From Spirosoma agri (lineage in GTDB: Bacteria > Bacteroidota > Bacteroidia > Cytophagales > Spirosomataceae), in contig NZ_JAAGNZ010000001.1 of the NCBI RefSeq assembly GCF_010747415.1, positions 1 through 64,000 on the forward strand: a DNA stretch of 64,000 bases. Reading direction: 5' to 3'. This document shows positions 18,658-27,003 of the stretch, in pieces. The first letter of the stretch is position 1, and each line of letters opens with the position of its first letter. Made by a program: the position numbers and the translations under genes. The notes under the pieces are model-generated. The model did not search any database. It worked only from the letters and a program-made list of their open reading frames with translations, and was not told the origin of the DNA.

Positions 18658-18733
18658 GATAATCAGTTACTTATAATCTTATGTAACCAGTTTAAACCTG
18701 GTTACTTGTACGTTTTTGGGCAAATTAAGCCTG

Positions 18734-18741
18734 CAAAAGTA
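18734..18741 (-). promoter_or_regulatory. Candidate promoter -7 box for the barstar-mfd transcript
   Basis: TACTTTTG on the minus strand matches TAnnTTTG. At the expected 20-base spacing upstream is TTT rather than TTG. It lies inside a stem of 8 bp (18729-18736 with 18748-18755), so the call is tentative. Confidence 0.4.
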
Positions 18742-18758
18742 CCGCTCTTGCAGGCAAG

Positions 18759-18785
18759 AAAAAACCTCCAATCAGGAGGTTTTTT
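18759..18785 (-). terminator. Terminator of the dioxygenase-esterase-YciI-like operon
   Basis: An 11-bp perfect stem AAAAAACCTCC (18759-18769 with 18775-18785) with a 5-base loop lies just past the stop of the gene at 18793. It ends in a T tract on either strand. Confidence 0.85.
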
Positions 18786-18792
18786 GACTTCA

Positions 18793-19095
18793 TTAGTTCA
18801 ATGAAAATAAGGGTATTCGAGCAGCCACCATATTGTGAAACATCAACTCGGTGATCATCGGTGTCATATACTTTATCAAGGGAAACTCCGATATTGATTC
18901 CATAACTTCCAACTCCGAATCGGCTTTGAAGATGCACCACAGCTTTTGGCGATCGACGGAAAGTGAATACGAAAGCAGGAAGCCTTTCTCCATTAATTCT
19001 TCCACTTTGAGCCGTTGGGCAGGGATGCGGTTTGTGAAACCTTCATCCATCACAGCCGGAAGGTCAAATTCAACCATATACTGGCTCATAGGCAT
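18793..19095 (-). CDS. Muconolactone isomerase / YciI-like small protein
   Basis: About 100 residues with the ferredoxin-like dimer pattern of muconolactone delta-isomerase relatives: MVEFDLP at the start, LMEKGFLLSYSLSVDRQKLWCIFKADSELEVMESISEFPL in the middle, and a hydrophobic C-terminus. Such proteins are often encoded beside aromatic-ring or quinone-handling enzymes, as here. I start at ATG 19095; ATG 19089 is equally possible, and the TTG further up overlaps the neighbouring stop. It is the last gene of a three-gene minus-strand run. Confidence 0.65.
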   Translation of the reverse strand: MPMSQYMVEFDLPAVMDEGFTNRIPAQRLKVEELMEKGFLLSYSLSVDRQKLWCIFKADSELEVMESISEFPLIKYMTPMITELMFHNMVAARIPLFSLN

Positions 19096-19119
19096 TGTCG
19101 TTAAACGTCGGCCGGACAA

Positions 19120-19749
19120 TTAGCTTCCGGCTATCAGCAAATTAACAATCTTTAGCTCATCTTCGTTGATCGAGTGCGGAAAATTTGGATACAATTTCGC
19201 CGTAACCTCAGCGCCCATTCCCCGAAATATCCCTTCCGATTCCAGAACACGCTCTTTTGGTACGTGCGAATCGTGATCACTACATCCCAGAAAAATGGGC
19301 GTGTTGTCGAAGGTGCCTTCGTAGTTTCGGGGTGTTCCTTCGGGCCCGATCAACCCACCACTCAAGCCGAAGACTCCACCATATTGGGTGGGATTGCGCG
19401 CTATGTATTCAAGTAATAGACAAGCACCCTGCGAGAATCCTAGCCAGTAAACCTGAGGCATCTTAAAATTGAAGTCAGCTTGTAACCTGGCCCGGAGACT
19501 TGCCAGAACATCTAACGCTGACGATAAGTAAGGTTCGTTTTCCTGCGTTGGCCGCAGAAATGAGTAGGGATACCAGGTGTTGCTCTGCGCTTCGGGAGCG
19601 ATAAACGCAAAATCAGTATCGTTGATATGGCCTGCCAGGGAAAGGATATCGTTCGCCGAACCACCCCGGCCATGAACCATAATCATCACCTTCGATGCTT
19701 CTTCGAGCGGCTTTCCAGCGGTTCGGATGTTGTTCGGATTGTGGATCAT
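19120..19749 (-). CDS. Alpha/beta-hydrolase, phospholipase/carboxylesterase family (MhqD-like)
   Basis: The 209-residue protein has the alpha/beta-hydrolase triad: nucleophile Ser in GFSQGA, Asp in GCSDHD and His in FPHSI, plus oxyanion-hole sequence HGRGGSAND. It resembles the Bacillus MhqD/YodD carboxylesterases, which are co-regulated with glyoxalase-family dioxygenases in resistance to quinones and catechols. The gene next upstream here is exactly such a dioxygenase, supporting this role by context. ATG 19749 is preferred over a GTG 33 bases earlier. Confidence 0.8.
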   Translation of the reverse strand: MIHNPNNIRTAGKPLEEASKVMIMVHGRGGSANDILSLAGHINDTDFAFIAPEAQSNTWYPYSFLRPTQENEPYLSSALDVLASLRARLQADFNFKMPQVYWLGFSQGACLLLEYIARNPTQYGGVFGLSGGLIGPEGTPRNYEGTFDNTPIFLGCSDHDSHVPKERVLESEGIFRGMGAEVTAKLYPNFPHSINEDELKIVNLLIAGS

Positions 19750-19824
19750 AAGGATATGGAGATAACGTTTACGGGTAAGCACAGCGTCTCAGAGATTGTC
19801 TAATCTATGCGACGCTGTATTCCT

Positions 19825-20763
19825 CTATTTTATACTGATCGCTGGCAATGCTGCTTCCAGTTTTGCCCGGCGTGCCTCATATTGGGCAGGCAATTTGAGC
19901 GATGTTCCCAACTCAGCAACGGGCTCATCAACGGCAAATCCCGGTGGGTTGGTCGCTACCTCAAAAAGAATACCACCGGGCTCACGGAAGTAAATACTGT
20001 TAAAGTAATTGCGATCCTGAACCGGCGTTACGTGATAACCGGCACGCATCAATTGCTCCTGAATGACTAGCTGTGTTTCGTCCGAATCCGTCGAGAACGC
20101 GACGTGGTGTACGGACCCAGCGCCTTGCAACGAATGCACGTCCTTCGGCGAATGAAGCACATCCACGTAATTGCCGGAACCACCGATGCCCGCTTTAAAC
20201 CGGAACCGTCCCTCCTCTTCACTAACGAGCGTATGCTGCATGCTGTCGGTTAGAAGCCTGATCGTGCGATCCGGATTCAATTCGTTCAGCGTGACCGTAT
20301 GGAATCCGCGTAGTGAGAATTCCGCCGGAATCCGGCCGTTGTCCCAACCCGGACGCTGATCGTCGTTCGTGAACACGAGTTCGATACCCATGCCGTCGAA
20401 ATCCTCGAAGCGCAGATACGTTTCATCAAAGCGTTTGTAAGGACCTGCGTACGTTATGGTACGCTCATGCAAGCGATCCATCCAGAATTGTAGCGAGGCT
20501 ACTGGTGCCGAGAAGGCGGTGTAAGTTAGCTGACCAACGCCTTTACGACCACGGGGTAGTTTGCCATAGGGGAAGAACGTAAGGATCGTTCCCGGCGAAC
20601 CCGTCTCGTTGCCATAGTATAAGTGATAGACATCCGGTGCATCGAAGTTGACCGTTTTCTTGACCAACCGAAGACCCAGGATGTCTGTATAGTAATCAAC
20701 GTTTCCTTGCGTGTCACCGGCTAGCGTGGTAACGTGGTGAAGGCCATTTATGAGGGTTTCCAT
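19825..20763 (-). CDS. Ring-cleaving dioxygenase, glyoxalase superfamily (MhqO/MhqA-like)
   Basis: The 312-residue protein consists of two glyoxalase/VOC modules, starting with LINGLHHVTTLAGDTQGNVDYYTDILGLRLVKKTVNFD and with a second module beginning around GFHTVTLNE. Candidate metal ligands are His in LHHVT, His in VHHVAF and Glu in GGILFEVATNPPGF. Relatives in Bacillus open hydroquinone or catechol rings. It is the first gene of the run with the MhqD-like esterase and the YciI-like protein. An AT-rich region upstream (20770-20860) could hold the promoter, but I see no full consensus. Confidence 0.85.
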   Translation of the reverse strand: METLINGLHHVTTLAGDTQGNVDYYTDILGLRLVKKTVNFDAPDVYHLYYGNETGSPGTILTFFPYGKLPRGRKGVGQLTYTAFSAPVASLQFWMDRLHERTITYAGPYKRFDETYLRFEDFDGMGIELVFTNDDQRPGWDNGRIPAEFSLRGFHTVTLNELNPDRTIRLLTDSMQHTLVSEEEGRFRFKAGIGGSGNYVDVLHSPKDVHSLQGAGSVHHVAFSTDSDETQLVIQEQLMRAGYHVTPVQDRNYFNSIYFREPGGILFEVATNPPGFAVDEPVAELGTSLKLPAQYEARRAKLEAALPAISIK

Positions 20764-20857
20764 ATGCGTATGTGTTATTAACGGGTTGATTGATTTACAC
20801 CTACAATTATAATGTCATTACATTTAATGTATATACAATTAATTGAAAAAAAATGTT

Positions 20858-20901
20858 CAATAAAAAATGTCCAACCCGTAGAGGCCAGACATTTTTTATT
20901 G
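20858..20901 (-). terminator. Terminator of pdhA
   Basis: A 14-bp perfect stem CAATAAAAAATGTC (20858-20871 with 20888-20901), ending in a T-rich run on the minus strand, lies about 55 bases past the pdhA stop. Confidence 0.8.
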
Positions 20902-20957
20902 TTATCGGATCGCTTTCGGGCGGTCTGTGTCGTAGTAGATCAAATTTCAAACGATAG

Positions 20958-22013
20958 TTACTCCATCAGGAATGGATAATCTTCCTGCATGTAAACGTCT
21001 TTGTAAGCTTCTTCGGCGGGTGGGTATGGAGACTCTTCCGCGAATTTGACGGCTTTATCCACAATAACTTTGATCTTCTGATCGATGGCCGCCAGGTCTT
21101 CTTCGGTTGCAATCCCTTTCGACAGGATTGTAGCCTTCACCTGTTCAATAGGATCACGCATTTTGTACTCCTCAACCTCTTCCTTCTTACGGTACTTCTG
21201 CGGATCGGACATGGAGTGACCCCGGTACCGATAGGTACGGAATTCAAGAAAGGTTGGCCCTTCTCCGGCACGCGCGCGTTCAGCAGCACGGCTAACCGAC
21301 TCATAAACCGCTTCGACACTCATCGCGTCGACTGGCTCAGAAGGCATATCGTACGCTTCGGCAAGCGTGTACAGATCAGTAACGTTCGATGTACGGGCAA
21401 CCGACGTCCCCATGGCGTATCCGTTGTTCTCAACGACGAAAATAACAGGTAGCTTCCAGAGCATGGCCATGTTGAAGGCTTCGTGCAACGCACCCTGCCG
21501 AACAGCACCGTCACCCATGAAGGTGATGCAGAGGTTTCCGGTTTTGTTGTATTGCTCCGAGAACGCGATACCCGCTCCCATCGGAATTTGCGCACCGACA
21601 ATACCGTGGCCGCCAACGAAGTTAACGGACTTATCGAAGATGTGCATCGAACCGCCTTTTCCTTTCGAGGAACCCGTTTGTTTACCGAATAACTCAGCCA
21701 TGATCGCACTCGGATCAGAACCAAGGGCGAGTGGGATACCATGGTCGCGATACGCCGTAATCCACTTATCGTCTTTGGTCAGTGCTGAATAAGAACCTGA
21801 CGAACAGGCTTCCTGACCGATATATAAGTGACAGAAACCCCGTATTTTCTGTTGTCCATAAAGCTGACCGGCTTTTTCTTCGAATTTCCGCTGTAGCTGC
21901 ATGGATTCGTACCAGTACATGTACCGCTCTTTAGGATGCTCTGCTTTTGCAGCAGCTGGAGCTTTGCCGTTCTCTTTAGCGGGTGCCCGCTCGGATTTCT
22001 CTTTGACGCTTGC
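20958..22013 (-). CDS. pdhA: Pyruvate dehydrogenase E1 component, alpha subunit
   Basis: The thiamine-diphosphate-dependent alpha subunit decarboxylates pyruvate to feed acetyl-CoA synthesis. The ThDP motif begins at GDGAVRQGALHEAFN and closes with VVENNGYAMGTS; the substrate region HGIVGAQIPMGAG and the phosphorylation-loop equivalent YRYRGHSMSDP are clear. About 351 residues with a Lys/Ala-rich N-terminal tail (residues 1-28). ATG 22013 is used; an upstream TTG would add six residues. The beta subunit and E2 are not adjacent, as is common in Bacteroidota. Confidence 0.95.
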   Translation of the reverse strand, partial: ASVKEKSERAPAKENGKAPAAAKAEHPKERYMYWYESMQLQRKFEEKAGQLYGQQKIRGFCHLYIGQEACSSGSYSALTKDDKWITAYRDHGIPLALGSDPSAIMAELFGKQTGSSKGKGGSMHIFDKSVNFVGGHGIVGAQIPMGAGIAFSEQYNKTGNLCITFMGDGAVRQGALHEAFNMAMLWKLPVIFVVENNGYAMGTSVARTSNVTDLYTLAEAYDMPSEPVDAMSVEAVYESVSRAAERARAGEGPTFLEFRTYRYRGHSMSDPQKYRKKEEVEEYKMRDPIEQVKATILSKGIATEEDLAAIDQKIKVIVDKAVKFAEESPYPPAEEAYKDVYMQEDYPFLME

Positions 22014-22066
22014 CATGAGGAATGAGTTCAATATAAATCAGCAGTCGGTTGGCGACAATTGAGAGC

Positions 22067-22097
22067 CTGTTTACCTAACAAACCGACCGTATCTTTG
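22067..22097 (+). promoter_or_regulatory. Candidate promoter for recF
   Basis: TATCTTTG (22090-22097) fully matches the -7 box TAnnTTTG, and CTG (22067-22069) stands exactly 20 bases upstream where TTG is expected. The recF start is about 90 bases downstream. Confidence 0.6.
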
Positions 22098-22188
22098 TTG
22101 CCAATATCAATTGCTTATTTAGTCCAATGAGCTAGATGAACAATTAACTGCTGCGAAATTACGCATTATAGTGTTATACAATACACCT

Positions 22189-23274
22189 ATGCACCTGGAA
22201 AAGCTGAGCCTGACCAATTTTAAGAACTATGAAGATGGCCGGTATACGTTCGGGCGGCAGGTGAATGTGATCGTTGGACCAAATGGGAGCGGTAAAACCA
22301 ACCTGCTGGATGCGGTTTATTTTCTGGCACTGAGCAAAAGTGCCTTCCAGAGTCAGGATGCGCTAAGTATTCTGCACGATGCCGACTACTTCATCCTTGA
22401 CGGCGTTTTTGAGGAACACAATCGGTCTGTGCAGATCACGATCAGTATTCAGCGGGGACAGCGGAAAGTGTTGATGGCCGATAAGAAGCCGTACGAACGC
22501 ATCAGTGAGCACATTGGCCGCTTTCCGGTCGTGTTGGTCGCACCGAACGATACGGATCTCGTACGGGAGCATAGCGAAGACCGACGCCATTTCTTTGATG
22601 GCGTATTGTCGCAGCTCGATGCCGATTACCTCCGAAACTACCTGATGTATCAGCAGATACTGAAGCAGCGGAACAGCTTGTTGAAACTATTTGCCGAACG
22701 GAACCAGGTCGACAATGACCTATTGGATACTTACGACGTTCCTTTGCTGGACCTGGGCCAGAAGATACACGATCGGCGGAAATTGTTCGTTGAGGAGTTT
22801 TTGCCTGCTTTCCGGGCCCACTACGCCTACCTGAGCGAAGCGCGTGAAACGGTGAATATTGTTTATGAATCGGAAGTAAGTGACTCGAACTTTGCGGAAG
22901 AGTTCCGTCATTTCCGTCGGCGTGACACGGTGTTGCAGCGTACGACCATGGGAATCCATAAGGATGACTATGGCTTTATGATCGGTGATGTGGCACTGAA
23001 AAAATTTGGGTCACAGGGGCAGCAGAAAACATTTGTAATTGCTCTGAAACTGGCCCAGTTTGATCAGCTTCAAGCCGAGAAGGAGGTCAAGCCAATCTTA
23101 TTGCTGGACGATATTTTCGATAAGCTCGATGACCGACGCATCGGTAAGCTTATCCAGCTAATGGATGAAGGTACGTTCGGACAGCTTTTCATTAGCGACG
23201 CCCGCCCGGAGCGCACCCGTGAACTACTTGCCAATGTACAGACTGATGTACGCTTTTTTGAGATTGGCGGATAG
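22189..23274 (+). CDS. recF: DNA replication and repair protein RecF
   Basis: An SMC-like ATPase that loads RecA at single-strand gaps with RecO and RecR. The 361-residue protein begins MHLEKLSLTNFKNYE and has Walker A GPNGSGKTN (G30-N38), the RecF block SEDRRHFFDGVLSQLDADYL, signature segment SQGQQKTFVIALKLAQ, and Walker B ILLLDDIFDKLD. ATG 22189 is preferred; the GTG at 22171 would add six residues not seen in the family. recF is often origin-linked, and here it is about 17 kb from the oriC candidate. Confidence 0.96.
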   Translation: MHLEKLSLTNFKNYEDGRYTFGRQVNVIVGPNGSGKTNLLDAVYFLALSKSAFQSQDALSILHDADYFILDGVFEEHNRSVQITISIQRGQRKVLMADKKPYERISEHIGRFPVVLVAPNDTDLVREHSEDRRHFFDGVLSQLDADYLRNYLMYQQILKQRNSLLKLFAERNQVDNDLLDTYDVPLLDLGQKIHDRRKLFVEEFLPAFRAHYAYLSEARETVNIVYESEVSDSNFAEEFRHFRRRDTVLQRTTMGIHKDDYGFMIGDVALKKFGSQGQQKTFVIALKLAQFDQLQAEKEVKPILLLDDIFDKLDDRRIGKLIQLMDEGTFGQLFISDARPERTRELLANVQTDVRFFEIGG

Positions 23275-23334
23275 GTAATAACGATCCAGTCGCAGTCCGA
23301 TTCTTAACCCAACTTACTTCCCTACAAAATTTGG

Positions 23335-23366
23335 CCCGGCGCTTCGCAAGTTCGTCGGGTTTTTTG
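23335..23366 (+). terminator. Terminator of recF
   Basis: A stem CCCGGCG/CGTCGGG (23335-23341 with 23353-23359, one G-U pair) is followed by six T. Confidence 0.75.
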
Positions 23367-23430
23367 GTTGGTTCACGCTGATATTTCAGCCGTTCGTCAC
23401 ATAACGAAAAAGATCGTGGAAACCGAGAAC

Positions 23431-23438
23431 TATATTTG
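23431..23438 (+). promoter_or_regulatory. Candidate -7 box for the efflux operon
   Basis: TATATTTG matches TAnnTTTG and lies 43 bases before the TetR-family gene. No TTG is found at the usual upstream distance, so only the -7 box is supported. Confidence 0.35.
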
Positions 23439-23480
23439 AGTTTCCGAAGTTCATCTCGTAAAAGTTCTATTTTTTTTACG

Positions 23481-24113
23481 ATGAAAGAGCGGATTCTGGC
23501 GGAGACTGAACGGTTATTTTGGCGATATGGTGTACGGTCTGTGACCATGGAAGATATAGCCAAGCAGCTTGGCATCTCGAAGAAAACCATCTATCAGCAT
23601 TTCACCGATAAAGAACAGATTCTCTATCAGGTTTTACAGGATAAACTGGTCAAAAATCAATCTGAGATGGATTGTATGGCCATCAGTACAGATAATCCGG
23701 TGGAGGAAATTCTGCATGTACTCACCATCATGCAGAAACATACGGACCGAGTTAGCCCTAATCTACTAATCGATATAAAGCGTCATTATCCGCAGGCGTT
23801 CGCCTTATTCCGTCAATATAAAGAACGTCATATTATGCAGTCTATTCTTGATAATATTCAAAAAGGTATGCAGCAAGGGTTGTATCGGACTGATATAAAT
23901 CCCGCGATTATGGCTCGCCTGCGAGTCGAGCAGATTGAGCTGGCTTTCAACAACGATATCTTCCCAACTGACGAGTTCAGCATGATGGAAATACAGCATG
24001 AGTTGATTCATCACTTCGTGCGCGGTATGCTAACTGAGAAAGGATTCACCATTTACAATCAGTATGTTACGCTTAAAGACGAACACAACCTCCCTGCTTA
24101 TGAAAAAAAATAG
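23481..24113 (+). CDS. TetR/AcrR family transcriptional regulator
   Basis: The 210-residue protein has an N-terminal TetR helix-turn-helix (MKERILAETERLFWRYGVRSVTMEDIAKQLGISKKTIYQHF, about residues 1-45) and an all-helical ligand-binding C-terminal domain. It heads the RND efflux operon and its last 14 bases overlap the TolC gene, so it very likely autoregulates the operon in response to an unknown ligand. ATG 23481 is used; the frame opens further upstream at a TTG but the extension is Ser-rich and not TetR-like. Confidence 0.9.
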   Translation: MKERILAETERLFWRYGVRSVTMEDIAKQLGISKKTIYQHFTDKEQILYQVLQDKLVKNQSEMDCMAISTDNPVEEILHVLTIMQKHTDRVSPNLLIDIKRHYPQAFALFRQYKERHIMQSILDNIQKGMQQGLYRTDINPAIMARLRVEQIELAFNNDIFPTDEFSMMEIQHELIHHFVRGMLTEKGFTIYNQYVTLKDEHNLPAYEKK

Positions 24114-25755
24114 TCTACTCCTCATTGTTACACTTTGTCTGTCGACGAGCTGGCTGAGGGTGATGGCGCAGGTACCTACGCAACCCTCGGTTGGTCAGCA
24201 GCCCACTGGAGCAGCCGCCAGCGGTCAGCAACCCGGAGCGCAACAACCTGCCGGTACGGGAGCCGTGGTAGCCCAGCCGGGTACTACACCGGGCACAGGT
24301 ATCGCTGTTCCTGGTCAACCCGGCAGTAGTGAGTCGGGTGCTGTCCCTTCATTGAACCCCTCGACTGGACCGGTAAACCTTCAGCCCAGCGTAATTTCAA
24401 CGTTTAATTCGGGATTAGGGCTTGCCCCAACGGGGTTGACAGCTACGGGTCAGGTAGGTACCGGAAAAGGGTTTACGTTACAGGAAGCGATTGATTTTGC
24501 GATCCAGAAGAACGTCAATGTCCGTAACAGCCAGCTTGATGCTGTAAGCTCCGAAGCACGGATCAAAGAAATCAGAGCTTCGGCCTTACCGCAAATTGCC
24601 GGAACTGCTTCATTAACCGATAACCTGATCATACAGCGAGCCTTTTTGCCTGCCAATTTTTTCGACGTAAATGCGTCACCTGATGCGCCAGCCGTACCGG
24701 TTCAGTTTGGGGTGAATTACGCTGGTAACGCAACGATCAATCTTAATCAGGTTATCTACAGTGCCAGCTTGAACGTTGGTTTGCGGGCAGCCGCTACGTA
24801 TCGTGAACTGGCCCAGCGTAACCTGCAATCCAGTAAAGTTACTGTAGCCGAACAGGTCGCCAAGGCATATTATGGTGTACTGGTGGCGGTAGAGCGGGCG
24901 AAACTACTGGATTATAACATCAGCCGACTGGATACGATCTTCAATGAAACGAAGGCCATGAACCAGCAGGGTTTCGTTGAAAAACTCGATGTGCAACGGC
25001 TGGAAGTTCAGGCTAATAACCTGCGCGCCGAGCGGCAAAACGTGCAGAACCTGATCGAGTTGAGCTACACGCTGCTGAAGTTTCAGATGGGTCTAGGGGT
25101 CAATGATGAGATCACCTTATCGGAGCAGCTTCAGGATCGTTCCATCGACGATTTACGGCCCTTAATTTCACCTGACCCCACTTTTCAGTACCGCAGCCGG
25201 ATTGAGTATTCGACGCTGGAAACGCAGATCAAACTGGCAGAGCAGGATATTGAACTGACCCAGAAAGGCTATTACCCGTCGGTGTCCGGGTTTGCAAACT
25301 ACGGCTACAACAGCGGACGCAATATTTTCAGTCAGCTTATTACCGCTCCCTGGCTCAATTTTGGAACTGTGGGCTTGAGCTTGCAGGTGCCCATTTTTGA
25401 TGGATTCCTGAAAAAGAGTCAGATCATTCAGAAACGGATCACTCTGCAAAAGGCGCAGAACAGTGGCGAATTGCTACGTAACTCGATCGATCTGCAAATC
25501 CGGCAGTCAAGCATCGTATTAAATAATGGTTTACAGACGCTACAAACGCAGCAGCGTAACCGTGATCTGGCGCAGGAAATCGTACGCGTGTCGCAGATCA
25601 AGTACAAGGAAGGTGTCGGTTCGAGCATTGAAGTCCTGAACGCGGAGGCATCGCTTCGTGAAGCGCAGACCAACTACTTTTCATCCCTATATGATTTCCT
25701 GATCGCTAAAGTAGATCAGGATCGGTCATTGGGTCGGCTTTATGTCGGGAACTAA
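24100..25755 (+). CDS. TolC-family outer-membrane efflux protein
   Basis: About 551 residues. A signal peptide (MKKNSLLLIVTLCLSTSWLRVMAQ) is followed by an unusual linker of about 100 residues rich in Gln, Pro, Gly and Thr (about 25-125). The TolC/OEP repeat domain follows: FTLQEAIDFAIQKNVNVRNSQL begins the first repeat, and KEGVGSSIEVLNAEASLREAQTNY is the typical second-repeat motif. It would form the outer-membrane exit duct for the RND pump encoded two genes downstream. Its start overlaps the TetR gene. Confidence 0.92.
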   Translation: MKKNSLLLIVTLCLSTSWLRVMAQVPTQPSVGQQPTGAAASGQQPGAQQPAGTGAVVAQPGTTPGTGIAVPGQPGSSESGAVPSLNPSTGPVNLQPSVISTFNSGLGLAPTGLTATGQVGTGKGFTLQEAIDFAIQKNVNVRNSQLDAVSSEARIKEIRASALPQIAGTASLTDNLIIQRAFLPANFFDVNASPDAPAVPVQFGVNYAGNATINLNQVIYSASLNVGLRAAATYRELAQRNLQSSKVTVAEQVAKAYYGVLVAVERAKLLDYNISRLDTIFNETKAMNQQGFVEKLDVQRLEVQANNLRAERQNVQNLIELSYTLLKFQMGLGVNDEITLSEQLQDRSIDDLRPLISPDPTFQYRSRIEYSTLETQIKLAEQDIELTQKGYYPSVSGFANYGYNSGRNIFSQLITAPWLNFGTVGLSLQVPIFDGFLKKSQIIQKRITLQKAQNSGELLRNSIDLQIRQSSIVLNNGLQTLQTQQRNRDLAQEIVRVSQIKYKEGVGSSIEVLNAEASLREAQTNYFSSLYDFLIAKVDQDRSLGRLYVGN

Positions 25756-25837
25756 GCACTACAAGTCAGGCCAGGTCAATTGGAAGGAGTTCAGGAGTCA
25801 TGGCAAAATCAGAAACCTTAAATCGTAATCCATTCGA

Positions 25838-26965
25838 ATGAAATCATACTACGCTATTGTCCTGGTGAGTTTACTGGCAGCCTGCTCACAGGAAAAAAAA
25901 TCAGACCTGCAAGGTAAACGGGACGAACTCGCCGAGTTGAAATCGCAACAGACCGAGCTGAATTCGAAGATCAAAACGCTGGAAGGCGAGGTAACGAAAC
26001 TCGATCCGAAGAAGACCGAGGAATCCCGGTTGAAAGACGTAACGGTGGCTCCTTTATCGATCGGTACGTTCAAACACTTTGTCGAATTACAGGGTACGAT
26101 CGACGCGAAGAACAACGTGCAGGTATCGCCAAAGTCAGGGGGCGTCGTTACGGCGGTCTACGTGAAAGAGGGTGATCAGGTCCGGGCTGGACAAGCGATT
26201 GCAAAAGTCGATGATCAGCTTTTGCGCGAATCGGTATCCGAAGTGAAAACGCAACTGTCGCTGGCCAACACGGTCTTCGAAAAACAGGCATCGCTCTGGA
26301 AACAGCAGATTGGCACAGAGATTCAGTATTTGCAGGCTAAAAACAACAAGGAAACGCTGGAACGTCGTTTGTCGACGCTGAACGCTCAACTGAGTCAGTC
26401 AACGATAACGGCTCCCATTTCGGGTGTGGTTGATCAGGTAAACGTAAAAATTGGTCAGTCAGCCGCACCAGGTGTGGGGCTCGTTCGAGTGGTGAATTTG
26501 TCGCAGTTGAAGGTTGTGGCTAAAGTGTCGGACACCTATTCGGGCAGCGTACACAAGGGTGATGCGGTGCAGGTTCGGTTTCCGGATATAAGTCGGGAGT
26601 TGAGCTCACGGATCACATTCGTGTCAACAACCGTAGACCCGCTTAGCCGGACATTTACCATCGAGGCTCCCCTCCCATCGGATAATAGTTTGAAACCGAA
26701 CATGCTGGCCCAGATCAAAATCAACGATGCCACGAAAGTGAACGCCATTGTCATCAACCAGAACCTGATTCAGGATACCGAAAACGGAAAGCTGGTGTAT
26801 GTGGCCGTGAGCGAAGGCGGTAAGAAAATAGCCAAGGCAAAAACGGTGAAAACGGGCCAATCCTACGGAGGCCAGATTGAGATTACGCAAGGGTTACAGT
26901 CGGGCGATCAGATCGTGACGGCTGGTTATCAGGATCTGGTTGATGGACAACCAATCAATTTCTAA
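25838..26965 (+). CDS. RND efflux periplasmic adaptor (HlyD/AcrA family), lipoprotein
   Basis: The 375-residue adaptor has a lipoprotein signal (lipobox LAAC, Cys 16), a short coiled coil (about 20-55), then barrel-sandwich/lipoyl halves around VQVSPKSGGVVTAVYVKEGDQVRAGQAIAKVDDQLL and STITAPISGVVDQVNVKIGQ with an alpha-hairpin between, and a beta-barrel/MP domain. It links the inner-membrane pump to the TolC channel. It is 82 bases after tolC and 38 before the pump gene. Confidence 0.92.
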   Translation: MKSYYAIVLVSLLAACSQEKKSDLQGKRDELAELKSQQTELNSKIKTLEGEVTKLDPKKTEESRLKDVTVAPLSIGTFKHFVELQGTIDAKNNVQVSPKSGGVVTAVYVKEGDQVRAGQAIAKVDDQLLRESVSEVKTQLSLANTVFEKQASLWKQQIGTEIQYLQAKNNKETLERRLSTLNAQLSQSTITAPISGVVDQVNVKIGQSAAPGVGLVRVVNLSQLKVVAKVSDTYSGSVHKGDAVQVRFPDISRELSSRITFVSTTVDPLSRTFTIEAPLPSDNSLKPNMLAQIKINDATKVNAIVINQNLIQDTENGKLVYVAVSEGGKKIAKAKTVKTGQSYGGQIEITQGLQSGDQIVTAGYQDLVDGQPINF

Positions 26966-27003
26966 TTGAACCGTTCAGCACATGAACTCGAAATACCTTC
27001 AAC

